Assembly (NCBI RefSeq): GCF_040546765.1
Contig: NZ_JBEPOK010000001.1
Coordinates: 3,472,001-3,536,000 of the forward strand
DNA: 64,000 bases
Direction of reading: 5' to 3'
Origin: Arthrobacter sp. OAP107
Lineage (GTDB): Bacteria > Actinomycetota > Actinomycetes > Actinomycetales > Micrococcaceae
The position numbers and the translations under genes were made by a program. Of this stretch, positions 49,831 through 58,944 are shown piece by piece (the stretch's first letter is position 1; each line of letters opens with the position of its first letter). Under the pieces are notes generated by a model, which was given only the letters and a program-made list of their open reading frames with translations, was not told the origin of the DNA and made no database searches.

Positions 49831-51378
49831 TCAGCGGCTCCGCACCGGGAGGGACGGCATGCCAAGCGACACGCCGGTCCTGCCCGCCCCCGCTGCACCG
49901 GGTGCCGGCGCGCCGCAGGAATCGGCCTGCGCCCTGTCCCAGGCATCGCCGGCGCGGGACCGGCGCAGGGAGTAATCGGCTGCGGTGGCCGGATCAGCGA
50001 CCAAGTGGAAGGCGGCCGCTTCCGTAATGGTCACCGTCACCAGGTCACCGGGCCTCGGCGCAGGAGCGCCCTCGGGAACCGTGAAGTGAACCAGGCGCTG
50101 GTCCTGCGAACGGCCAGAAAGCCGGTGGGTTTCCTCAGACTTGCGGCCGGACTGGGCGGTGACCATGACCTCGACGCGGCGGCCCAGCTGCTTGGCGTTC
50201 TCTTCGGCGGCGATGCGGTCCTGGAGCGCGGTGAGTCGCTCAAAGCGTTCCTGTACCACTGCTTTGGGCAGCTGGTCCGGCAGGTCGGCGGCCGGCGTGC
50301 CGGGCCGCTTGGAGTACTGGAAGGTGAAGGCGGTGGCGAAGCGTGACTTTTCGACGACGTCCAGGGTGGCCTGGAAGTCCTCCTCCGTCTCCCCCGGGAA
50401 ACCGACGATGATGTCCGTGGAGATCGCGGCGTGCGGCATCTTGGCGCGGACCTTGTCCAGGATGCCAAGGAACTTCGCCGAGCGGTAGGAGCGCTTCATC
50501 TCGCGCAGCACCTTGTCCGACCCCGACTGGAGCGGCATGTGCAGCTGGGGCATGACGTTGGGCGTCTCGGCCATGGCGTCGATGACGTCATCGGTGAACG
50601 CGGCCGGGTGGGGGCTCGTGAAGCGTACCCGTTCCAGGCCCGGGATTTCGCCGCAGGCGCGCAGCAGCTTGGAGAAGGCCTGGCGGTCGCCGAACTCCAC
50701 GCCGTACGAGTTCACGTTCTGGCCGAGGAGCGTCACTTCGATGGCGCCGTCATCCACCAGTGCCTGGACCTCGGCGAGGATCTCCCCGGGCCGGCGGTCC
50801 TTTTCCTTGCCGCGCAGGGCAGGGACGATGCAAAAGGTGCAGGTGTTGTTGCAGCCGACCGAAATGGACACCCAGCCCGAATAGACCGAGTCACGCCTGG
50901 TGGGCAGCGTGGACGGGAAGACGTCCAGCGACTCGAGGATCTCCAGCTGCGCCTCGTTGTTGTGGCGCGCCCGGTCGAGAAGGGCGGGCAGGGCGCCGAC
51001 GTTGTGCGTGCCGAAGACGGCATCGACCCAGGGCGCCTTCTTCAAGATGGTCTCGCGGTCCTTCTGCGCGAGGCAGCCGCCCACGGCGATCTGCATCCCC
51101 GGGTTGGCTGCCTTGATCGGCGCGAGCTGGCCGAGGTTGCCGTAGAGCTTGTTGTCGGCGTTTTCCCGCACCGCGCAGGTGTTGAAGACGACGACGTCGG
51201 CCTGGGCACCGTCGGCCGGCACGTAGCCGGCGGCTTCCAGCATCCCCGCCATTCGCTCGGAGTCGTGAACGTTCATCTGGCAGCCGAAGGTGCGCACCTG
51301 GTAGGTGCGGTGCACGGCGGCGTCACCGGTGGGCTCGTTCTCGGTGCCGTTTGCGGGGGAAGGGTAGGTCAGACTCAC
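49831..51378 (-). CDS. miaB: tRNA-2-methylthio-N6-dimethylallyladenosine synthase
   Basis: 515 residues. UPF0004 cysteines in RTFGCQMN, NTCAVREN and GGCLAQK; radical SAM cluster in GCNNTCTFCIVP; C-terminal TRAM domain (ending PGDLVTVTITEA). The last ~50 residues are an extra tail. Thiomethylates i6A37 made by MiaA, its neighbour. GTG start at 51378. Confidence 0.96.
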   Translation of the reverse strand: MSLTYPSPANGTENEPTGDAAVHRTYQVRTFGCQMNVHDSERMAGMLEAAGYVPADGAQADVVVFNTCAVRENADNKLYGNLGQLAPIKAANPGMQIAVGGCLAQKDRETILKKAPWVDAVFGTHNVGALPALLDRARHNNEAQLEILESLDVFPSTLPTRRDSVYSGWVSISVGCNNTCTFCIVPALRGKEKDRRPGEILAEVQALVDDGAIEVTLLGQNVNSYGVEFGDRQAFSKLLRACGEIPGLERVRFTSPHPAAFTDDVIDAMAETPNVMPQLHMPLQSGSDKVLREMKRSYRSAKFLGILDKVRAKMPHAAISTDIIVGFPGETEEDFQATLDVVEKSRFATAFTFQYSKRPGTPAADLPDQLPKAVVQERFERLTALQDRIAAEENAKQLGRRVEVMVTAQSGRKSEETHRLSGRSQDQRLVHFTVPEGAPAPRPGDLVTVTITEAAAFHLVADPATAADYSLRRSRAGDAWDRAQADSCGAPAPGAAGAGRTGVSLGMPSLPVRSR

Positions 51379-51381
51379 CCA

Positions 51382-52014
51382 TTAAGGGTACCGGCTGCGC
51401 CCACTACCTTCTGCAGCGTCTTCTGCAGCGTCCAGGACCTCGGCCACGATCCGGAACGCCTGCGAAGGCTGGTACCCCTTCCGGGCAAGCATGGACGCGA
51501 GCCGCCGCGTGGTTTTGTCCCGCTCCGCCCGGTCCGACAGGTCCGTCCCCGGCCGCAGCTTGCGTTCCACGAGATGGCGCGCGGCGGCTTCCTCGTCCTC
51601 GTCACTGAGCTGTTCCAGGGCGGCGGCCGCCGTGTCAGCGTCAATGCCCTTGTCCGCGAGTTCCCGGCGGAGGGCCCCCTTGGCCAGTTTGCGCGACTGG
51701 GACCGGCTCCGCACCCACATGTCAGCGAATTCCGCATCGTCAACCAGCCGGACCTCTTCGAAGCGGTCCAGCACGGCCGCGGCGACGTCCTCCGGCACCT
51801 TGCGCTCGGCCAGCTTGCGTTCAAGCTGCAGCCGGCTCTTGGGTGATGCGGTCAGCTGGCGCAAGACGATGTCGCGCGCCACGGACGCCGGATCCGCGTT
51901 CCGGTCCTCCGCGGGTTCCGGTTGGGCTCCCATCCGCGAGCCGGGTCCTGCGGTGCGGTCCCCTCCTGCCTTGGCGAAGGCCTGAGGGGACCGGCGTTTG
52001 CTAGAAGCCGTCAA
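51382..52014 (-). CDS. recX: Recombination regulator RecX
   Basis: 210 residues, three-helix repeats (VARDIVLRQLTASPKSRLQLERKL and DDAEFADMWVRSRSQSRKLA). Caps RecA filaments. A TTG at 52014 overlaps the recA stop by 14 nt, typical of recA-recX coupling; the next in-frame ATG (51933) would remove a disordered arm only. Co-transcribed with recA, hence SOS-induced. Confidence 0.93.
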   Translation of the reverse strand: MTASSKRRSPQAFAKAGGDRTAGPGSRMGAQPEPAEDRNADPASVARDIVLRQLTASPKSRLQLERKLAERKVPEDVAAAVLDRFEEVRLVDDAEFADMWVRSRSQSRKLAKGALRRELADKGIDADTAAAALEQLSDEDEEAAARHLVERKLRPGTDLSDRAERDKTTRRLASMLARKGYQPSQAFRIVAEVLDAAEDAAEGSGRSRYP

Positions 52015-53053
52015 CGGCCTTCAGCTTCGGTGAGGCTTCAGCGTCGGCCGCGGGCTTGGTTCCCACGCCGAGCTTTTCCTTGATAAGCCGTTCGAGCTCC
52101 GCGGCGAGTTCGGGGTTGTCGCGCAGGAAGCGGCGCGAGTTCTCCATGCCCTGGCCGAGCTGGTCGCCGTCGTACGTGAACCAGGAGCCGGACTTCTTGA
52201 TGATGCCGTGTTCCACGCCCATGTCGATGATGCCGCCCTCGCGGGAGATGCCCTGGCCATAGATGATGTCAAATTCGGCGACCTTGAAGGGCGGGGCCAT
52301 CTTGTTCTTGACGATCTTGGCCTTGGTGCGGTTACCGACGGAATCGGCACCTTCCTTCAGGGTCTGGATGCGGCGGACGTCGATGCGCACGGACGCGTAG
52401 AACTTCAGCGCCTTACCACCGGTGGTGGTTTCCGGTGAGCCGAAGAACACACCGATCTTTTCGCGCAGCTGGTTGATGAAGATGGCGGTGGTCTTGGTCT
52501 GGCTCAGCCGGCCGGTGATCTTTCGCAGGGCCTGGCTCATGAGGCGGGCCTGCAGGCCGACGTGGCTGTCGCCCATATCGCCTTCGATTTCCGCGCGCGG
52601 CACCAGGGCTGCGACGGAGTCGATGACCACGATGTCCAGCGAGCCTGAGCCCACCAGCATGTCCATGATCTCCAGCGCCTGCTCACCGGTGTCCGGCTGG
52701 GAGACCAGCAGGGCGTCCGTGTCCACGCCGAGCTTGCCGGCGTACTCGGGGTCGAGGGCGTGCTCGGCGTCGATGAAGGCGGCGATGCCGCCGTTGCGCT
52801 GGGCGTTGGCCACGGCGTGCAGGGCCACGGTGGTCTTACCCGACGATTCCGGGCCGTAGATCTCGATGACGCGGCCCCGCGGGAGTCCTCCGATTCCCAG
52901 CGCGACGTCCAGCGCGATGGAGCCGGTGGGGATGACCTCGATGGGGGCGCGTGTTTCGTCGCCCAGCCGCATGATCGATCCCTTGCCGAACTGCTTGTCA
53001 ATCTGCGCGAGCGCTGCTTCAAGCGCCTTTTCACGATCCGGGGCTGCCGCCAT
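52001..53053 (-). CDS. recA: Recombinase RecA
   Basis: 350 residues, no intein. Walker A GPESSGKTT at 67-75, Walker B VIDSVAAL, L2 loop INQLREKIGVFFGSPETTTGG. Strand exchange and LexA cleavage coprotease. Its leader (53054-53259, ~200 nt) carries a LexA box. Confidence 0.98.
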   Translation of the reverse strand: MAAAPDREKALEAALAQIDKQFGKGSIMRLGDETRAPIEVIPTGSIALDVALGIGGLPRGRVIEIYGPESSGKTTVALHAVANAQRNGGIAAFIDAEHALDPEYAGKLGVDTDALLVSQPDTGEQALEIMDMLVGSGSLDIVVIDSVAALVPRAEIEGDMGDSHVGLQARLMSQALRKITGRLSQTKTTAIFINQLREKIGVFFGSPETTTGGKALKFYASVRIDVRRIQTLKEGADSVGNRTKAKIVKNKMAPPFKVAEFDIIYGQGISREGGIIDMGVEHGIIKKSGSWFTYDGDQLGQGMENSRRFLRDNPELAAELERLIKEKLGVGTKPAADAEASPKLKAVDGF

Positions 53054-53198
53054 GGTTCACACCTCTAATGCTTTCTCGCTTTGGAGGGGCCTCTGCGGCC
53101 CTTTGTCTGTCATCACCGACGCTAGTGCCACCCGCTGACATTGTTACCGGGCAGGCGTACGTATGTGGATAACCCGCTGGCCAAAAGCATAGTCGCAC

Positions 53199-53214
53199 CC
53201 GAACAAATATTCGA
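53199..53214 (-). promoter_or_regulatory. LexA box upstream of recA
   Basis: CCGAAC-AAAT-ATTCGA, one mismatch per half from TCGAAC-N4-GTTCGA. It lies 145 nt before the recA ATG and 45 nt past the DUF3046 stop. Confidence 0.75.
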
Positions 53215-53259
53215 ACAATCGGTCGGCGTGTCAGCAGCTTCCCGGCGTGCGGGCAGCAT

Positions 53260-53499
53260 CTAGACCAGGTCCGGCCCGTTTTGTCGCGGCTTGATGTCGC
53301 GGCCAAGGCGGCGCTCCTCGGGGACGTCCTGCACGTCGCACACCGCGAGCCAGATGTCGCGCGGACTGACGCCGGCGGCGAGCGCCTGGTTCGCCGTCCG
53401 GCCTCCGACGCCGGCAAGAACGAGGGAACTGCCGAGCACCCGCGAGTAGCCGGCCCCGAATTCGTCATCCATCAGCCGCCAGAAATCACTAATCCTCAC
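53260..53499 (-). CDS. DUF3046 protein
   Basis: 79 residues; the family core ISDFWRLMDDEFGAGYS and GVSPRDIWLAVCDVQDVPEERR is complete. Unknown function, but it lies directly before recA across actinobacteria. ATG at 53499, divergent from the MarR gene with a 42-nt gap. Read-through into recA is possible. Confidence 0.93.
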   Translation of the reverse strand: MRISDFWRLMDDEFGAGYSRVLGSSLVLAGVGGRTANQALAAGVSPRDIWLAVCDVQDVPEERRLGRDIKPRQNGPDLV

Positions 53500-53541
53500 T
53501 CAATACAGTCTCTCACGGGCGCTGACTCTAGAATGGTTGCC

Positions 53542-54051
53542 ATGAGCAACCCCGCTGAAGCCCCTGGAGCAGCTGCCCCCTTCGAGGACACGCTTGATAC
53601 GGCACTGACCAACGTGGAGCATCAGATCAGCATTTTCTGGCGACGGGCCCGGTCCGTTTCCCAGCAGCTGTCGCGCGAGGTCCATCCGGACATGGAGCCC
53701 GCCGCCTACGGCCTGCTCACCGTGATCCGCAAGAGCGGCCCCATCCGGCTCACCGAACTCGCATCCTGCATCGGCGTGGGCAAGCCCTCGGTGAGCAGGC
53801 AGATCGCGTTCCTGGAGAGCATCGGCCTAGTGCTTAAGGAAGCCGACCCGCTGGACGGCCGGGCGCAAACGATCCGGCTCACCGCCGAGGGCGAAGAGAA
53901 GATGCACCAGGTGCAGGATGCCCGACGGCAGGTGTTCCGGGAGCGCCTGGGCGAATGGCCGGTGGAAGACCTTGAGGCGCTGGCCACCTACATGGCCAAG
54001 CTCAACGCCACCTACGAGCGCGACGGATTCCCCCGCGACGGCGCCTCCTAA
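53542..54051 (+). CDS. MarR-family transcriptional regulator
   Basis: 169 residues. Winged helix around LTELASCIGVGKPSVSRQIAFLE and wing DPLDGRAQTIRLT. The ATG at 53542 follows TAGAAT (53529-53534) after 7 nt, so a leaderless mRNA is inferred; the ATG at 53533 overlaps the hexamer. Effector and targets unknown; nothing beside it is an obvious target. Confidence 0.88.
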   Translation: MSNPAEAPGAAAPFEDTLDTALTNVEHQISIFWRRARSVSQQLSREVHPDMEPAAYGLLTVIRKSGPIRLTELASCIGVGKPSVSRQIAFLESIGLVLKEADPLDGRAQTIRLTAEGEEKMHQVQDARRQVFRERLGEWPVEDLEALATYMAKLNATYERDGFPRDGAS

Positions 54052-54108
54052 CAGAAGCATCGCGTCACAGAAGCACGGCGCCTCGCAGCAACAAACTTCA
54101 AGGCGCGA

Positions 54109-54141
54109 CGAAGGCCTCCGGCACAATGCCGGAGGCCTTCG
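54109..54141. terminator. Bidirectional hairpin between marR and clgR
   Basis: Perfect 14-bp CGAAGGCCTCCGGC/GCCGGAGGCCTTCG around a 5-nt loop in a convergent gap. No long T-tract. Confidence 0.85.
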
Positions 54142-54176
54142 CTGTAGCTATCTGGTCCGGATTACCGGATTGTGTT

Positions 54177-54536
54177 CTACCGGGCGCCGGAAAGCATTTC
54201 CGTGGCGAGCTCGTTGTTCAGCTCGCTGCTCAGGTCGCGTTCAAGGTCACGGCCGTAACGCTGGGAGAATTCCTGCGGGACGGTGTCCGGCACGGCAACG
54301 CCTTCGGCGACAGCCACACGGTCGCTGACCTCACGGAGCATGCTGGAAAGCGGAACATCCAGCGCCGAACAGATCGAGGACAGGAGTTCCGAGGAAGCTT
54401 CCTTCTGGCCGCGTTCCACTTCACTCAGGTAACCCAGGGAGACCCGGGCGCTGTGCGAGACTTCGCGGAGGGTACGCCCTTGACGCTGGCGGACATCGCG
54501 CAGTACATCACCGATTTCGTGACGAAGTACAACCAT
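54177..54536 (-). CDS. clgR: XRE-family regulator, ClgR-like
   Basis: 119 residues. HTH segment GDVLRDVRQRQGRTLREVSHSA and SLGYLSEVERGQKEASSELLSSI resembles ClgR, the activator of Clp protease and stress genes in actinobacteria, and the next genes (cinA, pgsA, ftsK) match the mycobacterial clgR-pgsA3-ftsK order. The ATG at 54536 has AAGGAG 6 nt upstream; a 31-codon longer start at 54629 is possible. The 284-nt gap to cinA (54537-54820) shows only a GGTTCGCGTCAC stretch that may include a ClgR half site. Confidence 0.85.
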   Translation of the reverse strand: MVVLRHEIGDVLRDVRQRQGRTLREVSHSARVSLGYLSEVERGQKEASSELLSSICSALDVPLSSMLREVSDRVAVAEGVAVPDTVPQEFSQRYGRDLERDLSSELNNELATEMLSGAR

Positions 54537-54820
54537 CTTGCGCTCCTTCTGTTCGCTCTTGGCCTGATCGGCGAGGCCCACGTCCTTCCAGCGGACAACG
54601 CCGTTAACGGACACGGGCTGCTTTACCATCTGTATCGCCTTGCTCCCTCATGCTTTCGATTCACTGTGACGCGAACCGCATTTGTTCTCTTCATCCTAGG
54701 CGCCTCCCTCAGGCAGAGGCGACACAATGTGACAACTATTCGGAATCGCTTTTTGTTCCCGGCAACCTTACTCCGGGTAGCTTAGCGCAGCCAGGGCGCC
54801 AGACCAGCGGGTCCGGAAAC

Positions 54821-55306
54821 TCAGCTTAACGCCGCCAGGGCGTCCTGAAGACGCTCCAACGCGGCGCCACAGGCCAGCCCGCGGATTTCTGCCCGGCTGC
54901 CTTGGAAGCGGTAGGGAAAGGTCCGCACACCGTCTGCGGTGGCGACGCCGACGAACACCGTTCCCACGGCCTTTCCGTCATGCGCGTCGGGCCCCGCCAC
55001 GCCTGTCGTGGAGACAGCCAGGTCCGCGCCGCAGACCCGCCGGGCGCCTTCCGCCATGGCCGCGGCCACCGCTTCATCCACCGACCCGACCGCGTCCAGC
55101 AGGTCCTGCGGCACGCCAAGGACGTCGCGCTTCACGGTGTTGTTGTAGGAGATAACGCCGCCCTGGAGCATCGCGGACGCCCCCGGGGTATCGGCCAGCA
55201 CGGCCGCGACCATTCCGGCGGTGAGCGACTCCGCGGTGGCCACAGTGACGCCACGGCCTACGGCCGCGGCGACGGCCTCCCCGGCGATCCGGTGCAGATT
55301 CGTCAC
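54821..55306 (-). CDS. CinA C-terminal domain, nicotinamide-nucleotide amidohydrolase
   Basis: 161 residues, only the PncC domain. VATAESLTAGMVAAVLAD, GGVISYNNTVKRDVLGV and STTGVAGPD are diagnostic. Deamidates NMN. GTG at 55306 overlaps the pgsA TGA as GTGA, as in other actinobacteria where it follows pgsA. Confidence 0.93.
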   Translation of the reverse strand: MTNLHRIAGEAVAAAVGRGVTVATAESLTAGMVAAVLADTPGASAMLQGGVISYNNTVKRDVLGVPQDLLDAVGSVDEAVAAAMAEGARRVCGADLAVSTTGVAGPDAHDGKAVGTVFVGVATADGVRTFPYRFQGSRAEIRGLACGAALERLQDALAALS

Positions 55307-55962
55307 GGCTGGTCCTCCTCTTTTTCTGCCTGGCCGGCGTCAGCAGCACGCCGGCGGAGTCCCTCCGACCTGACTTTCAGAGCCTGAACGACGTATTCGG
55401 CTCCGGTCCAGACGGTGATCAGCACGGCCGCCAGCATTACCGCCAAGGCCACCCAGATCAGCCACGGTGCGATGGAAGCCAGCGGAAGCAGGTAGAGGAA
55501 GATGGCGACGGTCTGGACCACCGTCTTGAGCTTGCCGCCGCGCGACGCCGGGATGACGCCATAGCGGATCACGAAGAACCTCAGCGCCGTGATCCCCCAC
55601 TCACGGACCAGGATCACGATCGTGATCCACCAGGGCAGCTCGTCGAGTACGGACAGCATGACCAGGGCGGAGCCGGTCAGCAGCTTGTCCGCGATCGGAT
55701 CGGCAATCTTGCCGAAATCGGTGACCAGTCCCCTGCTGCGGGCGATGTCGCCGTCGAGCTTGTCCGTGTAAATCGCGACGGCGAACGCCGCCACGGCTGC
55801 CCAGCGCCATCCGCCGGACTCGCTGTGCAGCCCCGGGGCGTCGGCGATCAGGAACCACACGAAGAACGGCACCAGCACAATGCGGAGCATCGTGAGGATG
55901 TTGGGGAGATTCCAGATCCCGGAGCTGTTGGAGCCGGCCGCGGCCGCTTCGGTGCTAGTCAC
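55303..55962 (-). CDS. pgsA: CDP-diacylglycerol--glycerol-3-phosphate 3-phosphatidyltransferase
   Basis: 219 residues, six spans. The CDP-alcohol phosphotransferase motif DxxDGxxARxxGxxxDxxxD is seen as DKLDGDIARSRG and TDFGKIADPIADK. First step of phosphatidylglycerol synthesis. GTG start at 55962, 9 nt after the ftsK stop. Confidence 0.92.
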   Translation of the reverse strand: MTSTEAAAAGSNSSGIWNLPNILTMLRIVLVPFFVWFLIADAPGLHSESGGWRWAAVAAFAVAIYTDKLDGDIARSRGLVTDFGKIADPIADKLLTGSALVMLSVLDELPWWITIVILVREWGITALRFFVIRYGVIPASRGGKLKTVVQTVAIFLYLLPLASIAPWLIWVALAVMLAAVLITVWTGAEYVVQALKVRSEGLRRRAADAGQAEKEEDQP

Positions 55963-55971
55963 CCTTCTAGG

Positions 55972-58860
55972 CTACCGGCCGGTGAGGGACCAGGCGTCCT
56001 CGGAGCCGTCCTCGTCGTCGCCGGAGCTGTCGGCGCCGTCGTAATAGTTGATGCTTTGGGTGCGGTTGTCCAGGTCGGCGGCAACCAGGTCCTCCGCGTA
56101 GCCGCCCTGGGCGATGTTCGCGTTGGCGTTGTCGCTGAGCGCGGCGGTCTGCGAATCAGGCGTGGCCGGAGCCTCCTGCCCCTTCATTGCGGCCAGGACG
56201 GCGGCGAGGTCGTCCGGCTTGACCAGTACATCGCGGGCTTTGGAGCCTTCGGACGGGCCAACCACGCCGCGTGATTCGAGCAGGTCCATGAGGCGGCCGG
56301 CCTTGGCGAACCCGACGCGGAGCTTGCGCTGCAGCATGGAGGTCGAGCCGAACTGGGTGGTGACCACCAGCTCCGTGGCCTGCAGCAGCACCTCGAGGTC
56401 GTCCCCGATGTCGTCGTCGATCTGCTTCTTCTCCGCTTCGGGTGCGACGTCGTCACGGTAGACGGCCTGGAGCTGGCCCTTGACGTGCTCAACCACCTTG
56501 TGGATCTCGGATTCGCTGACCCAGGCGCCCTGCACGCGCATCGCCTTGGAGGCACCCATCGGGAGGAACAGGGCGTCGCCCTGGCCGATCAGCTTCTCTG
56601 CGCCGGGCTGGTCCAGGACCACGCGGGAATCTGTCACGGACGACGTGGCGAAGGCCATGCGCGACGGCACGTTCGCCTTGATCAGGCCGGTGACGACGTC
56701 AACGGAGGGGCGCTGCGTGGCGAGCACGAGGTGGATGCCGGCGGCGCGGGCCAGCTGCGTGATGCGGACGATGGAGTCCTCGACGTCGCGCGGCGCCACC
56801 ATCATCAGGTCGGCGAGCTCGTCGACGATCACCAGGAGGTACGGGTAGGGGCGGATGATGCGTTTGGAGTCCACCGGCGGCTGGACCTTGCCGGCGCGCA
56901 CTGCCTTGTTGAAGTCGTCGACGTGCTTGAAGCCGTAGTTGGCGAGGTCGTCATAGCGGGCGTCCATTTCGCGGACCACCCACTGGAGCGCCTCGGCCGC
57001 CTTCTTGGGGTTGGTGATGATGGGGGTGATGAGGTGGGGCACGCCTTCGTAGGCGGTAAGTTCCACCCGCTTGGGGTCCACCATGACCATGCGGACCTCG
57101 TCGGGGGTGGCGCGCATCAGCAGGGACGTGATCATGGAGTTCACGAACGAGGACTTACCGGCACCGGTGGCACCGGCCACCAGGAGGTGCGGCATTTTCG
57201 CCAGGTTGGCCACGACGTAGCCACCCTCGACGTCCTTGCCGACTCCCATGACCATGGGGTGGTCCGTGCGGCGGGCGTTCTGGCTGCGCAGGACGTCGCC
57301 CAGCGACACCGTCTCACGGTCCGTGTTGGGGATCTCAATGCCGATGGCGGATTTGCCGGGGATGGGGCTGAGGATGCGGACGTCGCTCGAGGCGACGGCG
57401 TACGAGATGTTTTTTGAGAGCGCGGTGACCCGCTCCACCTTGGTGCCGGGCGCCAGTTCGATCTCGTAGCGGGTCACGGTCGGCCCGCGGCTGAAGCCGG
57501 TCACGGAGGCATCCACGTTGAACTGCTGCAGCGTGTCCGTCAGGGCGGCCACGACGGCGTCGTTCGCTTCCGTGCGTTCCTTGGGGACGGATCCGGGCGT
57601 CAGCACGTCGGACGAGGGCAGCGTGTACGTGACGTCGCCCGCGAGGGACAGCTGCTCGGTGCGCTGCGGAATGGGCGTGGGCAGCGGCGCAGGCGCCACA
57701 GGCTTGGACGGCACTTGGACGGCAGCGCCCGGAGTTGCCACGGGTGCGTTCGCCGAGCCGGCCGTGCCCGGGACCACAAGCGGAATGGCTTCGGTGGCGT
57801 TCTCGGTGTCGGCGCCCTTGGCGCCGAGCCCCTGGGCTGCCTTGATCTTCTCGACGGCGATCTCCGCCTGCGTGGGGCGCCGGACTCCGGGGGCCACGGC
57901 GGGTGCCCCCTTGCCGGCCTCCGGTGACGGGTCGTCGTCGTCGATTACGGCGTGCTCAAAGGCCTCGTCCCCGACGTAGCCTTCCAGCCGGGGATCGGCT
58001 TCCCCGTCCTTGCCAAAGAGCCGCTTGCGCTTCTTCTTCGGTGCGGGAGGGGTGTTCTCGTACAGGTAGCTGCGGTCGTGGGCGTCGCCGTCGTTCTCCT
58101 GGAGGTCGATGCCCATGAGGTGCTCGTAGGCGCCGCGCAGCCGGCGCGGAATCGCTCCGAACGGCGTGGCCGTGACGATGAGCACGGACACGAAGGCCAG
58201 TAGCCCGTACAGGACCACCGGCACGGCGGGGTGGATGGCGGCCAGCGGGGAGGCGGCCAGGAATCCCAGCATGCCGCCGGCCTGCCGCAGCCCGTCGAAG
58301 CCTTCGCTGACGGTCGGCTGGCCGCCCACGATGTGCGCGATGCCGCAGCCGGCGAATGTCATGATGAGGAAGCCGATTCCCACCCGGTTGTTTCCGCGGC
58401 CGTCCACGGGCTGCCGGAATAGCCTGCACGCGCAGACGAAGAGCATGAGCGGCAGGACGAGCGACATCCAGCCGAAAGTGCCGTTGACCACGGCGTAGAC
58501 GGCGTCCGGGAACCAGCCGCGGAAACCCCACCAGGCGAAGGTGGCGATGAAGACCGCCAGGGCCAGGTTGAACAGGGCGGCCCCGTCACGGCGGTCTTCG
58601 GGTGCGAGGTCGCTGACGTCCTGGCCGATGCGGCGCACTCCCCCGCCGACCAGGTGGCCGATGGCCTGCCAGGCCCCGCCGGCCACCCGCAGCAGCCAGG
58701 GCTGCCGGTGTTCGACGGCGGGAAGCCGGCGCGTGCGGGCGCTGCCGCCGGACGATCCGGCCCGGCCGGATTTGGCTGCCGAGGAACCGCTGCGGCCTGC
58801 GGATGCGCCCGATTTACTGCTGGGAGTACGTTTTGGCGCGGGGGAAGTACGAGTGGCCAT
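55972..58860 (-). CDS. ftsK: DNA translocase FtsK/SpoIIIE
   Basis: 962 residues. Basic Ser-rich N-terminus, four or five membrane spans (residues ~90-240), a disordered linker (~250-440), then the alpha-beta motor with FSRGPTVTRYEIELAPGTKV, Walker A LLVAGATGAGKSSFVNS and Walker B LVIVDELADLMMV, and a C-terminal winged gamma domain (QFGSTSMLQRKLRVGFAKAG) for KOPS recognition. Pumps chromosomes through the septum. ATG at 58860; an in-frame GTG at 58869 has GGAG 4 nt upstream. Confidence 0.96.
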   Translation of the reverse strand: MATRTSPAPKRTPSSKSGASAGRSGSSAAKSGRAGSSGGSARTRRLPAVEHRQPWLLRVAGGAWQAIGHLVGGGVRRIGQDVSDLAPEDRRDGAALFNLALAVFIATFAWWGFRGWFPDAVYAVVNGTFGWMSLVLPLMLFVCACRLFRQPVDGRGNNRVGIGFLIMTFAGCGIAHIVGGQPTVSEGFDGLRQAGGMLGFLAASPLAAIHPAVPVVLYGLLAFVSVLIVTATPFGAIPRRLRGAYEHLMGIDLQENDGDAHDRSYLYENTPPAPKKKRKRLFGKDGEADPRLEGYVGDEAFEHAVIDDDDPSPEAGKGAPAVAPGVRRPTQAEIAVEKIKAAQGLGAKGADTENATEAIPLVVPGTAGSANAPVATPGAAVQVPSKPVAPAPLPTPIPQRTEQLSLAGDVTYTLPSSDVLTPGSVPKERTEANDAVVAALTDTLQQFNVDASVTGFSRGPTVTRYEIELAPGTKVERVTALSKNISYAVASSDVRILSPIPGKSAIGIEIPNTDRETVSLGDVLRSQNARRTDHPMVMGVGKDVEGGYVVANLAKMPHLLVAGATGAGKSSFVNSMITSLLMRATPDEVRMVMVDPKRVELTAYEGVPHLITPIITNPKKAAEALQWVVREMDARYDDLANYGFKHVDDFNKAVRAGKVQPPVDSKRIIRPYPYLLVIVDELADLMMVAPRDVEDSIVRITQLARAAGIHLVLATQRPSVDVVTGLIKANVPSRMAFATSSVTDSRVVLDQPGAEKLIGQGDALFLPMGASKAMRVQGAWVSESEIHKVVEHVKGQLQAVYRDDVAPEAEKKQIDDDIGDDLEVLLQATELVVTTQFGSTSMLQRKLRVGFAKAGRLMDLLESRGVVGPSEGSKARDVLVKPDDLAAVLAAMKGQEAPATPDSQTAALSDNANANIAQGGYAEDLVAADLDNRTQSINYYDGADSSGDDEDGSEDAWSLTGR

Positions 58861-58944
58861 ATGTGCCACGGTACTCCACGTCAGCCGGGAAACCGCGGAT
58901 TTCCGGGCCCACGGGGGCTGTGTTCAGCCCCCGTGCACCGTCAG

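Noticed and set aside
49831..51846. 471-codon plus-strand ORF opposite miaB and recX.
   Set aside because: Antisense to diagnostic MiaB cysteine motifs and RecX; no ribosome binding site.
51382..52014. RecX start at the internal ATG 51933 instead of TTG 52014.
   Set aside because: The TTG gives the usual overlap with the recA stop; the internal start is kept only as an alternative.
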